Positions 1 through 8,810 of a stretch of DNA of 64,000 bases are shown in pieces. The position numbers and the translations under genes were made by a program. The notes beneath the pieces were generated by a model, which was not told where the DNA came from, made no database searches, and saw only the letters and a list, made by a program, of their open reading frames with translations. The stretch's first letter is position 1. Every line of letters begins with the position of its first letter. Origin of the DNA: JBBROS01 sp963752225 (GTDB lineage: Bacteria > Pseudomonadota > Alphaproteobacteria > Acetobacterales > Acetobacteraceae); NCBI GenBank assembly GCA_963752225.1, contig CAVVXS010000016.1, positions 186,001 to 250,000 on the forward strand. The letters are read 5' to 3'.

Positions 1-552
1 CAGGATCTGCGCGACGTGAGCCTCGAAAGCCTACGCCGGTCGATCGGCGTGGTGTTCCAGGAAAGCATGCTGTTCAACCGCTCGATCCGCGAGAACCTGC
101 GCATCGGCCGCCCCGGCGCGACCGACGACGAGCTGGAGCGGGCGTGCCGGCTGGCCGACGCGCACGAGTTCATCATCCGCCAGCCGCAGGGCTACGACAC
201 GGTCGTGGGCGAGCGCGGCTCGACCTTGTCGGGCGGGCAGCGGCAGCGCCTGGCAATCGCTCGCGCGCTGTTGAAGGACCCGCCGATCCTGATCCTCGAC
301 GAGGCGACCAGCGCGCTGGATGCCGCGACTGAGGCGCGGGTGAGCCGGGCGATGCAGACGCTGATGCGCGGTCGCACCACCTTCATCATTGCCCACCGGT
401 TGAGCACGGTGCGCGACGCCGACGAAATCCTGGTGTTCGAGCAGGGCCGCGTGGTGGAGCGGGGCAATTTCGACGAGCTGCTGCGGATGCGCGGGAAGTT
501 TGCAGAGCTTGTGGAAACGCAGCTTTCGCCGCAGTTGGTCGCCGCCGAGTAG
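1..552 (+). CDS. ABC exporter ATP-binding domain, 5'-truncated (NdvA/ChvA-like)
   Basis: This is the C-terminal 183 residues of an ABC transporter ATPase; the open frame runs in from the window edge, so the membrane domain and Walker A motif are not visible. Seen here are the Q-loop region (GVVFQES), the signature LSGGQRQ, Walker B with D-loop (ILILDEATSALD) and the switch histidine (IAHRLS). The order and wording resemble fused permease-ATPase exporters, especially the cyclic beta-glucan exporter type NdvA/ChvA, where VVFQE, LLFNRSI and GRTTFIIAHRLS occur in the same places. The substrate cannot be read from this fragment; lipid or polysaccharide export is an inference from resemblance. A hairpin follows the stop codon. 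Confidence 0.85.
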   Translation, partial: QDLRDVSLESLRRSIGVVFQESMLFNRSIRENLRIGRPGATDDELERACRLADAHEFIIRQPQGYDTVVGERGSTLSGGQRQRLAIARALLKDPPILILDEATSALDAATEARVSRAMQTLMRGRTTFIIAHRLSTVRDADEILVFEQGRVVERGNFDELLRMRGKFAELVETQLSPQLVAAE

Positions 553-561
553 TTCGATGCT

Positions 562-590
562 GCACCTGCGAACCCACCGGTTGCAGGTGC
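562..590 (+). terminator. Possible terminator hairpin after the ABC transporter gene
   Basis: GCACCTGC (562-569) pairs exactly with GCAGGTGC (583-590), and the inner AACC/GGTT pair closes the loop. No T-run follows, so termination by this hairpin is an inference from its position 10 bases after the stop codon. Confidence 0.4.
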
Positions 591-643
591 GGCGTTGGAA
601 GGCGCAGCCTGTTTCCGTTGCTTAACTCGGACGGAGACAGGCG

Positions 644-1075
644 GTGACGATTGCAGCCATCCTCAAGCACAAAGGGAGCGACGTCGCCCGGGTGCCGCCG
701 ACCGCGACCATCCGCGAGGTTGCCGAACGCCTGGACGAGCTGCGCATCGGCGCCATCCTGGTGATGGACGCGGCGGATCAGGTGCTGGGCATCCTCAGCG
801 AGCGCGACATCGTCCGCGCCCTGCCGGCGCACGGCACCCGCGTCCTGGACCTCACCGCGGCGCAGCTGATGACCCAGGCCCTGCACACCACGACCCCGCA
901 AACCAGCGTGGCCGAGGCCATGGAGCAGATGACGAACCGCCGCGTTCGCCACCTTCCGGTCCTGGACCATGGGCGGCTGGTCGGCATCGTCAGCATCGGC
1001 GACGTGGTCAAGACCCGCATCGACCAGCAGGCGCAGGAGGTCGACAGCCTGAAGGCTTATGTCGCGGGGGCGTAG
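644..1075 (+). CDS. CBS-domain protein (two tandem CBS motifs)
   Basis: A 143-residue cytosolic protein made almost wholly of one pair of CBS motifs (about residues 7-60 and 75-132), the module that binds adenine nucleotides or S-adenosylmethionine. Diagnostic stretches are GAILVMD, GILSERDIVRAL, HLPVLD and GIVSIGDVVK. It starts at GTG; a purine-rich GGAGACAG lies just upstream. Stand-alone CBS-pair proteins of this size are common in alphaproteobacteria and usually have no proven partner. The neighbours (ABC exporter upstream, amidohydrolase downstream) give no clear functional hint, so a regulatory role that responds to energy state is only the family expectation. Confidence 0.85.
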   Translation: MTIAAILKHKGSDVARVPPTATIREVAERLDELRIGAILVMDAADQVLGILSERDIVRALPAHGTRVLDLTAAQLMTQALHTTTPQTSVAEAMEQMTNRRVRHLPVLDHGRLVGIVSIGDVVKTRIDQQAQEVDSLKAYVAGA

Positions 1076-1135
1076 GTCCGCCAACATGACAGGATGACAG
1101 ATCCAGTCTCTACTGTCGGCGACAGGAGAGACTGC

Positions 1136-2551
1136 ATGCAGAATACCGACCGGATCTGGCAAATTGTCGAGACCCACCAGGACGACCTGATCGGCCTCAG
1201 TGACCGGGTCTGGACCATGCCGGAGCTGAACTTCCAGGAATCCCGGTCCGCCGCCGAGCACGTGGCGATGCTGCGCGAGAAGGGGTTCCGCGTCACCGAG
1301 GGCGTGGTCGGCATCCCGACGGCGGTGGTCGGCGAGGCCGGGGAAGGCGGGCCGGTGATCGCCATCCTGGGTGAGTACGACGCCCTGCCGGGGCTGAGCA
1401 ACGAGGCGGGCGTGGCCGAACACCGGCCCATCGAAGGACAGGCGGCCGGGCATGGCTGCGGCCACAACCTGCTGGGCGCCGGCGCGCTGCTGGCCGCGGC
1501 CGCGGTGAAGGACTGGCTGGCCGAGCAGGGCATCGAGGGCCGGGTGCGCTACTACGGCTGCCCGGCCGAAGAAGGTGGTGCCGCCAAGACGTTCATGGTG
1601 CGGGACGGCGCGTTCGATGATGTCGACGTCGCCATCTCCTGGCACCCGGCGCCGTTCGCCGGCGTCAACGAGGCTTACTCGCTGGCCATCCTGCAGGTGG
1701 ATTACAGCTTCACCGGCCGTGCCGCGCACGCCGCCGGCAGCCCGGAACTCGGCCGCAGCGCGCTCGACGCGGTCGAGCTGATGAACGTCGGCGTCAACTA
1801 CCTGCGCGAGCACACGCCGGACGACGCCCGCATCCATTATGCGACGCTCGACGCCGGCGGCATCGCGCCGAACGTGGTGCAGGCGCATGCCAAGTCTCGC
1901 TACATCATCCGCGCCGCCGAACTGTCCGACCTCAAGGAGCTTGCCGCCCGGGTGGACGACATCGCCCGCGGTGCCGCGTTGATGACGCAGACCCGGGTCG
2001 AGATCCAGGTGATCAGCGGGATGAGCAACCTGCTCGGCAACACGCCGCTGGAGCGCACGCTGCATGCCAACCTCGAGCGGCTCGGGCCGCCGCCGTTCGA
2101 CGCCGAGGACCGGGCGTTTGCCGAGCGGATCCGCGCCACCGTCCGCCCCGACGACGTCGTCAGCGCGCATCGCCGGTTCGGCATTCCCGTCACCGACGCG
2201 CCGCTCGCCGACCGGATCGTGCCGCTCGAAGCGCGCGGGGCGCGGATGGTCGGCAGCACCGACTTCGGCGACGTGAGCTGGAAGGTGCCGACCGTGCAGG
2301 CCCGGGGGGCCACCTACGCGATCGGTACGCCGGGCCATTCGTGGCAGTTGACGGCTCAGGGGCAAAGCCCGCTGGCGCACAAGGGCATGGTGCACGCGGC
2401 CAAGGCGATGGCCGGCACCGCGGTGGAGGTGCTCGGCGACCCGGCGCTGCTGGCGGCGGCGAAAGCCGAGCATCAGGCCCGGCTGTCGCGCACCCCGTTC
2501 GAAAGCCCGCTGCCGCCCGGCCTGAAGCCGCCGTTCGACATGGCGGGGTAG
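1136..2551 (+). CDS. M20-family amidohydrolase, AbgB-like (aminobenzoyl-glutamate hydrolase subunit B type)
   Basis: A 471-residue metal-dependent amidohydrolase of the M20/M40 family. The metal-site region GHGCGHNLLGAGAL and the general-base region AEEGGAAKTFM match the AbgB branch, which cleaves p-aminobenzoyl-glutamate and related amides. The lid (dimerisation) domain carries FTGRAAHAAGSPELGRSAL. The ATG at 1136 is chosen because AGGAGAG sits 5-6 bases upstream. An in-frame ATG at 1094 would add 14 residues but has no ribosome-binding site. In enteric bacteria AbgB works with AbgA and transporter AbgT; neither is adjacent here, so the true substrate could be another amide. Convergent with the membrane-protein gene downstream, 4 bases away. 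Confidence 0.88.
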   Translation: MQNTDRIWQIVETHQDDLIGLSDRVWTMPELNFQESRSAAEHVAMLREKGFRVTEGVVGIPTAVVGEAGEGGPVIAILGEYDALPGLSNEAGVAEHRPIEGQAAGHGCGHNLLGAGALLAAAAVKDWLAEQGIEGRVRYYGCPAEEGGAAKTFMVRDGAFDDVDVAISWHPAPFAGVNEAYSLAILQVDYSFTGRAAHAAGSPELGRSALDAVELMNVGVNYLREHTPDDARIHYATLDAGGIAPNVVQAHAKSRYIIRAAELSDLKELAARVDDIARGAALMTQTRVEIQVISGMSNLLGNTPLERTLHANLERLGPPPFDAEDRAFAERIRATVRPDDVVSAHRRFGIPVTDAPLADRIVPLEARGARMVGSTDFGDVSWKVPTVQARGATYAIGTPGHSWQLTAQGQSPLAHKGMVHAAKAMAGTAVEVLGDPALLAAAKAEHQARLSRTPFESPLPPGLKPPFDMAG

Positions 2552-2555
2552 TCCA

Positions 2556-3386
2556 TCACGCCGCCGGCGGTGTCACGCCCGCTTTCGGGACGGCCTTGTA
2601 GGCGAGGTAGCCGGCGTTGCTGATGGCCAGCAGATAGGCGGCGCTCTCGCCCACCTCCGGCAACGTCGAAATGGCTTTCCCGGAGTTGAAGCTGCGCATC
2701 GCCATGGCGAAGTAGATCGCCAGGATGATTACCGTCAGCGCCGCTTGCTGCAGCTTGGAAATGTCGACCAGGCCGGCCACGCTGACGTCGTCGCCGGTGA
2801 ACAGGTCGCGCCACGACGCATTGCTCGGGTGCTCGTTGGCGACCACCGGGCCGACCGCTCGCAGCGTGGGCTCGGGCTGGCCGGCGACGGCGGAGCGTGC
2901 CTTCGCGGTGGCAAGCTGGTCGTCGGTCGCTTGGGTCGCCTGCGCCTTGACCGAGGTGATGGCGGGCGCGGCCACGGCGGCGAAGATCGAGATGCCCAGC
3001 ATCGCAAGCACCGGGTTCGGGATGTCGATCGACAGCGCCTCCCCCGGATGGGCGATCAGGTTCCACTCGGCAAAGCCGAGCAAGGTCCCGAACACGACGA
3101 TCGTCCAGGCCGTGACTTGCGCCCGCGACAGGCTGTAGCGGTTCTGCCCGCTGAGCGCGAAGCCGAGCGCGGAGCCGGTTAAGGCGCGGCTGACGGCGCC
3201 GAACGCCGCAGCGAGGGTGATCACGTTCACCGCTGCGGCAACCCGGCCGAAGCCAGGTTCCGGGTGCCGGTTCAGCAGCACTGCCGCCCCCACCGCCAGG
3301 CAGAGCGCGCCGGCGAGGGACCACCCGGCGGAGGGAGGCAGGCGGGGCGCGAACGCCCCACCCCCCTCGGCCGCGGTTGCGCTCAC
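2556..3386 (-). CDS. Multi-pass membrane protein coupled to the haem peroxidase
   Basis: A 276-residue protein with several hydrophobic segments (about residues 22-42, 50-66, 88-108, 125-147, 213-235 and a weaker one near 250-268). A soluble, Ala/Gln-rich loop lies between about 150 and 205. The stretch NRYSLSRAQVTAWTIVVFG looks like a conserved core, but I do not recognise a named family. Its ATG overlaps the peroxidase stop by four bases (ATGA), so the two are probably translationally coupled. That makes a role as membrane anchor, electron donor or partner of the peroxidase the simplest inference. No haem-ligating histidine pair is obvious. Confidence 0.75.
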   Translation of the reverse strand: MSATAAEGGGAFAPRLPPSAGWSLAGALCLAVGAAVLLNRHPEPGFGRVAAAVNVITLAAAFGAVSRALTGSALGFALSGQNRYSLSRAQVTAWTIVVFGTLLGFAEWNLIAHPGEALSIDIPNPVLAMLGISIFAAVAAPAITSVKAQATQATDDQLATAKARSAVAGQPEPTLRAVGPVVANEHPSNASWRDLFTGDDVSVAGLVDISKLQQAALTVIILAIYFAMAMRSFNSGKAISTLPEVGESAAYLLAISNAGYLAYKAVPKAGVTPPAA

Positions 3387-5194
3387 GTCAGCGCCCAGGT
3401 GATCAGCCGGCCTAGCGTGAGCTTCTGGCCGCCGGTGATCATCGGCAGCGGCTGGAACCCGCGCCCGCTATGCAGGAACGAGGTCGGGTCGAGCCACAGC
3501 AAGCCGACAAAGGTCTCGGCCACGATCCGGCTGCCGACCGGGCCGAGGTGCTGGCCGCCGAACGACACGCCCTCCTGCTGTAGGTTGCTCACGCCGTAGT
3601 ACTCAGCTTCCCGCAGGATGTAGTACCAGAGCGGCGCGTTGTTCTTCAGCGGCGCACCGGCCGGGTCGACGAACTTCGCCTTGAACGCCTGGCGCTTGTC
3701 GTTGGTGGTCTTGAACGCATCCTTCGACGCCTGGTCGGCATTCTCCGGGAGCGGGATGCGCGAACCGGTGCCCCACACAATATCGTCCGGCAGCGGCGTG
3801 ATGCCGAGCTTATGGGCGATCGCCTGGCCCGAGGGTAGGCCGAGCAGCTGCCCGCGCTTGAGATTGCGGAAGGCGAGGTTGCCGGCGATCGACAGGCCGG
3901 AGCCCGGCGGGACCGCGGGGTCGAAGAACTCCGGCAGGTCGGCCAGCGGTTCCACGATCTGCGCGTCGATCCGGTACGACGGCTGCGGGATGACGACCGG
4001 CTTCTTGCCCTCGCCCGGGACGTCGACGGTGGTGCCGCCCGCCTTCGGTTCCACGTCGTCGAGGAAGAACGACCAGTCGATGCCCCAGAACGGCGGCAGC
4101 GTGCCGGGAAAGCCGTTCAGGTTCTCCGTCCCTTGCGCGGCCCGGCTGAAGGTCGGGATGCGTTCCTTCTCCGGCTTGCCGCCCGGAACCGGCGGATTGG
4201 CCTCGGGATCGCCCTTGCGGGTCAGCACGACGCCGTTCAGCGAGTAGCTCGGCCGCACCATCGAATGGCCCAGCCGGTAGGCGGCGCCGGCGAACTCGAG
4301 CGGCATGTAGGCGTACTCGGCTTCCTGCTTGAGGTAGTTCTGCAGCCGCGGCGTGCCGCCTCGGTTCAGCACCTCGTCGACCATGCCGGGCTCGCAGATG
4401 CGCTGCAGGAAGTCGTTCAGCACGACGTATTGGTAGTGCCAGCGGACGATCGTGGTGGCCGATTGGAAGCGGGCTTCCTTGGTGCTGCGGTCGCCGCCGA
4501 ACTGGTCGATGACGGCGTCGCTGGTGACGACCTTGTTGTGGAAGGCGATCATCGCGCCGTGCAGCTGGCTGACGATCTTGTTCTCGTCATTCCGCTTGTC
4601 GCCCAGGATGGCGAAGCGGGTGTGGGGGTCGTCGTCCTTGCCGCCGAGCCGCAGCAGGTCGTGCTTGGTCCCCACCGCGGCTGAGATCGGCGCGGCCGTC
4701 GTGTTCATCTCCGTCCCGACCCGGAGACGCAGGCCGTCGGTCTCATACATGTACGGCTGATCGGCCGGGCCGCGGCCGTACATGTTGTCCAGGTCGAGCG
4801 CCGGGGTGCGGAAGTCGACGAGCGCATCGCGGTCCACTCGCTGCACCGAAAGCGGCGTCGGGTCGAAGGTGATGTCGTGGTCGACGAACTGGCCGAAATA
4901 GGTGTAGCCGGCCGGGATCGTGTTGTTCTCGTCCACCGGCTCGGTTTCGACGATCGGGGCGCCCTCGTCGATCTTGACGATCACCTTGGCCAGCTCGCGC
5001 AGGCCGTCATCGTCCAGCACCGGGCATTTCGGCAAGTCGAACATGGGTCCGAAGCGGCCGAACGGCTGGCCGGGATTGGCGCCTGCGGCCAGGCCGCGAA
5101 TGTTGGAGCCGTGGGAGAAGCTTTGCGCGGGCTTGGCCGGCGCGGCCGACTCTCCAGACTTGGCCATCAGGCCAGGCGTGACGTCCATGGGCAT
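3383..5194 (-). CDS. Animal-type haem peroxidase family protein
   Basis: A 603-residue member of the peroxidase-cyclooxygenase (animal haem peroxidase) superfamily. The distal haem pocket is visible as GQFVDHDITFDPT (His near 106), followed by the calcium-loop-like DLDNMYGRGPADQPY. The central HYQYVVLNDFL and the proximal region AAYRLGHSMVRPSY (His near 310) are also present. No signal peptide is seen, so it is probably cytosolic or exported by a non-Sec route. The ATG at 5194 has a strong GGAGGTG ribosome-binding site 4 bases upstream. It is first of a two-gene operon with a membrane protein. Bacterial members are thought to oxidise halides or small organics; the substrate here is unknown. 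Confidence 0.88.
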   Translation of the reverse strand: MPMDVTPGLMAKSGESAAPAKPAQSFSHGSNIRGLAAGANPGQPFGRFGPMFDLPKCPVLDDDGLRELAKVIVKIDEGAPIVETEPVDENNTIPAGYTYFGQFVDHDITFDPTPLSVQRVDRDALVDFRTPALDLDNMYGRGPADQPYMYETDGLRLRVGTEMNTTAAPISAAVGTKHDLLRLGGKDDDPHTRFAILGDKRNDENKIVSQLHGAMIAFHNKVVTSDAVIDQFGGDRSTKEARFQSATTIVRWHYQYVVLNDFLQRICEPGMVDEVLNRGGTPRLQNYLKQEAEYAYMPLEFAGAAYRLGHSMVRPSYSLNGVVLTRKGDPEANPPVPGGKPEKERIPTFSRAAQGTENLNGFPGTLPPFWGIDWSFFLDDVEPKAGGTTVDVPGEGKKPVVIPQPSYRIDAQIVEPLADLPEFFDPAVPPGSGLSIAGNLAFRNLKRGQLLGLPSGQAIAHKLGITPLPDDIVWGTGSRIPLPENADQASKDAFKTTNDKRQAFKAKFVDPAGAPLKNNAPLWYYILREAEYYGVSNLQQEGVSFGGQHLGPVGSRIVAETFVGLLWLDPTSFLHSGRGFQPLPMITGGQKLTLGRLITWALT

Positions 5195-5433
5195 GTTTCA
5201 CCTCCGGTTCGTTGACCAGGCACAAGCCGCCTCAGCGACGGCTGGCCGTTGTCCTGGCCTTATTGGCTTGGCGATCACCTCCCGACGGTGCGTGATTTCT
5301 GTCGGGGATGGCGCAAGCTGACCGGGGCGGACTGGACAGCAAAACCGGTTCGTTGCGCAAACGAATACGTCGTCAAACGTCATCAAATGTCAGGAAGTGC
5401 CTGTCACGGACTCTTTACGATGTCAGGATGAAC

Positions 5434-6870
5434 CTAACGGTCCGTCAACCTGATCTCAATCCGCCGGTTGCGGGCGAACGCCGCCGGGGTGTCGCCGCTG
5501 TCGAGCGGTTGGTATTCGCCGAAGCCGGTGGCAGCTAGGCGCGCGGCCGGCACGCCTTCGGCCACCAGCAGCTTGACGACGTTGATCGCCCGCTGCGACG
5601 ACAGCTCCCAGTTGCTGGGGAAATTGGTGCCCGCGGTCGGCTGCCGGTCGGCATGCCCGTCCACCCGCAGCAGCCAGTTGATGTCGGCCGGGATCTCGGC
5701 CGCGATCTGCTTCAGGGTGGTGGCAAGCTGGCGGATCTGGTCTTGCCCGGCCCCGGTGAGGTCGGCGCTGCCGACCGGGAACAGCACCTCGCTTTGGAAC
5801 ACGAAGCGGTCGCCGACGACCTGGATGCCGGGCCGGTTCGAGAGCACGTCGCGCAGCCGGCCGAAGAACTCGCTGCGATAGCGCTGCAGCTCCTCGACCT
5901 TGGAGGCGAGCGCGGTGTTGAGCCGGCTGCCGAGGTTGGCGATCTGCGCGTCCTTGTCGCGGCCGCCGCGTTCGGCCACGTCCAGGGCGGTCGCCACCTG
6001 CGCCATCTGCGCCCGCAACTGGTCCATCTGCTGCGTCAGCAGCGCGACCTGCGCGCGGGCGCTTGAGCTGAGCTTCTGCTCGTCGGCAAGTTGCGCGGCC
6101 ACCGCCTGGCGCCGCTGCTCGTCGGTGACCGCGCGGGCCGCGGCGTCCTGCGCCTGCTTCTCCAACTCGTCCCGCAGCGCGGCCAGTGAGCGGACCTGCT
6201 CGGTCATGCGGGCGAGATCGGCCAGCTTGGCGTCGATCGTCGCCTTGTCGGCCCTGACGGTGCGGTCCAACTCGGCCTGCACCTGGGCAAGCTGCGCCCT
6301 CTGCTGCTCAAGCTGCGTCGCCTGCTGCGCGAGTTGCCGCCGGCTGTCGGCCAGCTGGCCCGCGAGACCGGCCGCTTCCTGCCCGGCCTGGTCGGTGCGG
6401 CCGGCCGTTTCCGCCACTCGCGCCTGCAGCTGCTCGTTGCGCGCCGCGGCCGACTGCGCCTGTAGCGCCGCGTCGGCCAGCCGTGCCGACAGCCCGTCGC
6501 GCTCGGCCCGCAGCGCGTCGCGCTCCGCCTGCGTCCGTCCGGCTTCCTCGCGCACCCCCGCCAGCTCCCGCGTCAGGCCCTCGCGCGCCGCCGTCGCCGC
6601 GGCCAGGTCACGGTTCAGCCCGGCCACCGAAAGCTGCAGGTCGCCGGCGCGGCCGCGCTCGAGGCTCAGCATGTCGGTCAGCTCGGCCACCTGCCGGTTC
6701 AGCCGGTCCAGCGCGCGGTCGCGCCCGGTCAGCGCCACCGACAGGAACGCCTGCGCCAGCACGAACACCAGCAGCACGAAGATGATGACCATCAGCAGCG
6801 TCGACAGCGCGTCGACGTAGCCCGGCCAGGGGTTCAGCGCGTCCTCGCCGCCCCGCCGGCGTCTAGCCAT
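5434..6870 (-). CDS. MotB/OmpA-like peptidoglycan-binding protein with long coiled coil
   Basis: A 478-residue envelope protein. A basic N-terminus leads into PGYVDALSTLLMVIIF, a single membrane helix (about 20-45) with an acidic residue (Asp20) placed like the proton-carrying Asp of MotB/ExbD-type stators. Residues about 50-345 are an Ala/Gln/Glu/Arg-rich heptad region, a long periplasmic coiled coil. Residues about 355-475 form an OmpA-like peptidoglycan-binding domain (DGHADRQP, SSQRAINVV, GFGEYQP, NRRIEIR). The MotA-like gene lies 9 bases upstream, so the two should assemble as a proton- or ion-driven inner-membrane complex. There are no flagellar genes nearby, so a non-flagellar role is likely. 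Last gene of the efp-suhB cluster. Confidence 0.82.
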   Translation of the reverse strand: MARRRRGGEDALNPWPGYVDALSTLLMVIIFVLLVFVLAQAFLSVALTGRDRALDRLNRQVAELTDMLSLERGRAGDLQLSVAGLNRDLAAATAAREGLTRELAGVREEAGRTQAERDALRAERDGLSARLADAALQAQSAAARNEQLQARVAETAGRTDQAGQEAAGLAGQLADSRRQLAQQATQLEQQRAQLAQVQAELDRTVRADKATIDAKLADLARMTEQVRSLAALRDELEKQAQDAAARAVTDEQRRQAVAAQLADEQKLSSSARAQVALLTQQMDQLRAQMAQVATALDVAERGGRDKDAQIANLGSRLNTALASKVEELQRYRSEFFGRLRDVLSNRPGIQVVGDRFVFQSEVLFPVGSADLTGAGQDQIRQLATTLKQIAAEIPADINWLLRVDGHADRQPTAGTNFPSNWELSSQRAINVVKLLVAEGVPAARLAATGFGEYQPLDSGDTPAAFARNRRIEIRLTDR

Positions 6871-6879
6871 GCCGGGTCA

Positions 6880-8034
6880 TCAGCCCGCTTGCCCGTCGGC
6901 CAGCGCAGCGATGGTCCGGGTCAGCACCCGGATGTCGTTGCGCAGCTCCTGCGTGCTCTGGATCCGGCCCTGTTCGCCGTCATGCAGCAGGCGTTGGATG
7001 TAGTGGTCGATGTTGCGCAGGTGGACGCGCGCGACCTCGTCGCCCGCCTCCGGCCGGCGCTCGCCGAGGCGGGTGAGGGCCGGGGCCAGTTGCGCCTGGG
7101 TTTCGGCAATCCGGAGCATCAGCTGCTGGTTGGTGCGCATGGTGTCCGACAGCGTGCCGATCCGGTCCGACAAAGCGAGGATGGCGTTGTTGGCTTGCAC
7201 GCGCCCATCCTCGCCGCGCACGAGGATGGTTTGCAGGTTCTCCATGTTCTCGGCGGTCGTCTCGAGCAGCGCCTGCACATAGACCGGGATCGACGACTCG
7301 CCGTCGCCGCCGAGGGCGCCGGAGGACAGCCGGGTCAGCCCGGCGAGCCATTCCTCGAGCTCGTTGAAGAAGCGGTTCTGCGCCTGCCCGGCGGTGAGAT
7401 CGAGGAAGCCGAGCACCAGCGCCCCAGCCAAGCCGAACATGCTGCTGCTGAACGCCGTGCCCATGCCCTTCAGCGGCCGTCCCAGCCCGGATTTCAATTG
7501 GTCGAACAGGGCATTCAGGTCGCCGCTGCCGACCGACATGCCGGCGATCACGTCCGACACCGCGCCGACCGTCAGCAGCAGACCCCAGAAGGTGCCGAGC
7601 AGGCCGAGGAAAATCAGCAGGCCGGTCATGTAGCGGCTGAGCTCGCGGCCCTCGTCAAGCCGGCTCGACAGCCCGTCGAGTAGGCTGCGCATGGCCGGGG
7701 CCGAGATGGTGAAGCGGTCCTGCCCGTCGCGGCCCTTGGCCTGGCGCACGGCAAGCATGCTCGCCATCGGCGCCAGCAGGCGCGGCGCCGGGAGTGCGGC
7801 GAGCTGCGCCCGTTGCTTCTGGAAGGTTTCGAGCCAGTGTACCTCGGGCGTCAGCCGGACCACCTGCGCCAGGTTCCAGCCGATCCCGATCAGCAGCACC
7901 GCGGCAATCAGCAGGTTCAGCAACGGGTTGCTGCTGAACGCAGTGATCAGCGCCGGCGCCAGCAGCCCGGCCACCACCAGCACCGCCAGCAGAAAGGCGA
8001 GCATGCGAAGCAGATAGACGGTGGGCCGGGTCAT
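6880..8034 (-). CDS. MotA/TolQ/ExbB-like proton-channel protein
   Basis: A 384-residue inner-membrane protein with four hydrophobic stretches (about 8-30, 38-58, 138-165 and 190-215). The last two, GLLIFLGLLGTFWGLLLTVG and GMGTAFSSSMFGLAGALVLG, are the signature helices of the MotA/TolQ/ExbB channel family. The C-terminal 140 residues are a soluble, mostly helical tail. The start ATG overlaps the preceding OmpA-like gene by four bases, and the MotB-like partner begins 9 bases after the stop, an arrangement that implies a stoichiometric complex. The layout recalls ZorA/ZorB as well as Mot and Tol, but no defence effector is adjacent. Confidence 0.84.
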   Translation of the reverse strand: MTRPTVYLLRMLAFLLAVLVVAGLLAPALITAFSSNPLLNLLIAAVLLIGIGWNLAQVVRLTPEVHWLETFQKQRAQLAALPAPRLLAPMASMLAVRQAKGRDGQDRFTISAPAMRSLLDGLSSRLDEGRELSRYMTGLLIFLGLLGTFWGLLLTVGAVSDVIAGMSVGSGDLNALFDQLKSGLGRPLKGMGTAFSSSMFGLAGALVLGFLDLTAGQAQNRFFNELEEWLAGLTRLSSGALGGDGESSIPVYVQALLETTAENMENLQTILVRGEDGRVQANNAILALSDRIGTLSDTMRTNQQLMLRIAETQAQLAPALTRLGERRPEAGDEVARVHLRNIDHYIQRLLHDGEQGRIQSTQELRNDIRVLTRTIAALADGQAG

Positions 8035-8810
8035 CGCTCCGGCGCCTTCGCGGCCGGCGCCGGCTCGGCGGCCGGGGCGCTCGCGACGGGCGGGCTCGAC
8101 ACCGGGGGCCCGGCCGGGCCCGGGACCACGTCCACGCGGTCCCGCCCGGCGTCGCCGCCGGCCGCCCCAAGCGCGCGCGGGTAGATCCGGGTCGAGGATA
8201 CGCCCTCGTTGATCAGCACCGCGCGCGCCGCCAGCGCCCGGGCCAGCGACAAGCGCCGGGCCGTGGACGGATCCTCGGCGGTGCCGGCGGCGTAGGCATT
8301 GATGGTGATCGGCTGCGGCGTGGCGAGCAGCCGCCGCGCCAGCGCCTGCAGCGCTTCCTCGGTGCCGGGGTTCAGCTCCTGCCGGTCCGGCCCGAACGTG
8401 ACCCGCAGGCCGTCGCCGAACGGGGACGCGGTGCCGGGAGCGTCGGCGGCGACCGGCACGGCGGGCGCGGCCTGGGTTCGGGGCGGCGGCACCGGCGAGG
8501 GCGGCGGCAGTGCGGCGACGGCGGGCGCCACCGTCGGCAAGGTCGGCTTCGCCACGGCCGCGGGCGGCGAGGCGGGCGTTCCCTGAGCTGACGGCGCGGC
8601 TGGCGGCGCGGGCTTGTCCGGAGCGGCCGGGCGGGCCGCCTCCTTGGCGGGCGGCGCCGCGGGCCGTGACGGCGCGGCCCGCGGACGCGGCGCCGGGCGT
8701 TGCGGCAACAGGTCCAGCGCACCCGGGTTGACCGTCACCTGGGCCGCGGCAGGACGGCCGGCCACGGCCAGGCCAAACCCCAGCACGACGGCCGGTGCCA
8801 GCGTCCGCAT
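8031..8810 (-). CDS. Secreted OmpA-like protein with Pro/Ala-rich linker
   Basis: A 259-residue exported protein. It has a Sec-type signal peptide (MRTLAPAVVLGFGLAVAG, probable cut after AAAQ). A Pro/Ala/Lys-rich low-complexity linker spans about residues 40-130, a shorter OmpA-like fold follows (about 135-225, with TFGPDRQELNPGTEEAL and ARALAARAVLINEGV), and the tail is again Pro/Ala-rich. The ATG at 8810 is chosen because it overlaps the suhB stop by one base and opens a clear signal peptide. An in-frame upstream extension has neither. Its stop overlaps the MotA-like start. It probably sits in the periplasm near peptidoglycan as a third component of the channel complex; this is inferred from the operon. 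Confidence 0.75.
   Translation of the reverse strand: MRTLAPAVVLGFGLAVAGRPAAAQVTVNPGALDLLPQRPAPRPRAAPSRPAAPPAKEAARPAAPDKPAPPAAPSAQGTPASPPAAVAKPTLPTVAPAVAALPPPSPVPPPRTQAAPAVPVAADAPGTASPFGDGLRVTFGPDRQELNPGTEEALQALARRLLATPQPITINAYAAGTAEDPSTARRLSLARALAARAVLINEGVSSTRIYPRALGAAGGDAGRDRVDVVPGPAGPPVSSPPVASAPAAEPAPAAKAPER

Noticed and set aside
386..2473. Long minus-strand frame of 695 codons opposite the amidohydrolase
   Set aside because: It is Arg/His/Asp-rich with no known motif and lies fully opposite a clear M20 enzyme; a GC-rich shadow.
5434..8034. Zorya anti-phage system (ZorA/ZorB)
   Set aside because: Only the two membrane components are similar in layout. ZorC/ZorD or ZorE are absent and the operon is with suhB and efp, so a core envelope role is more likely.
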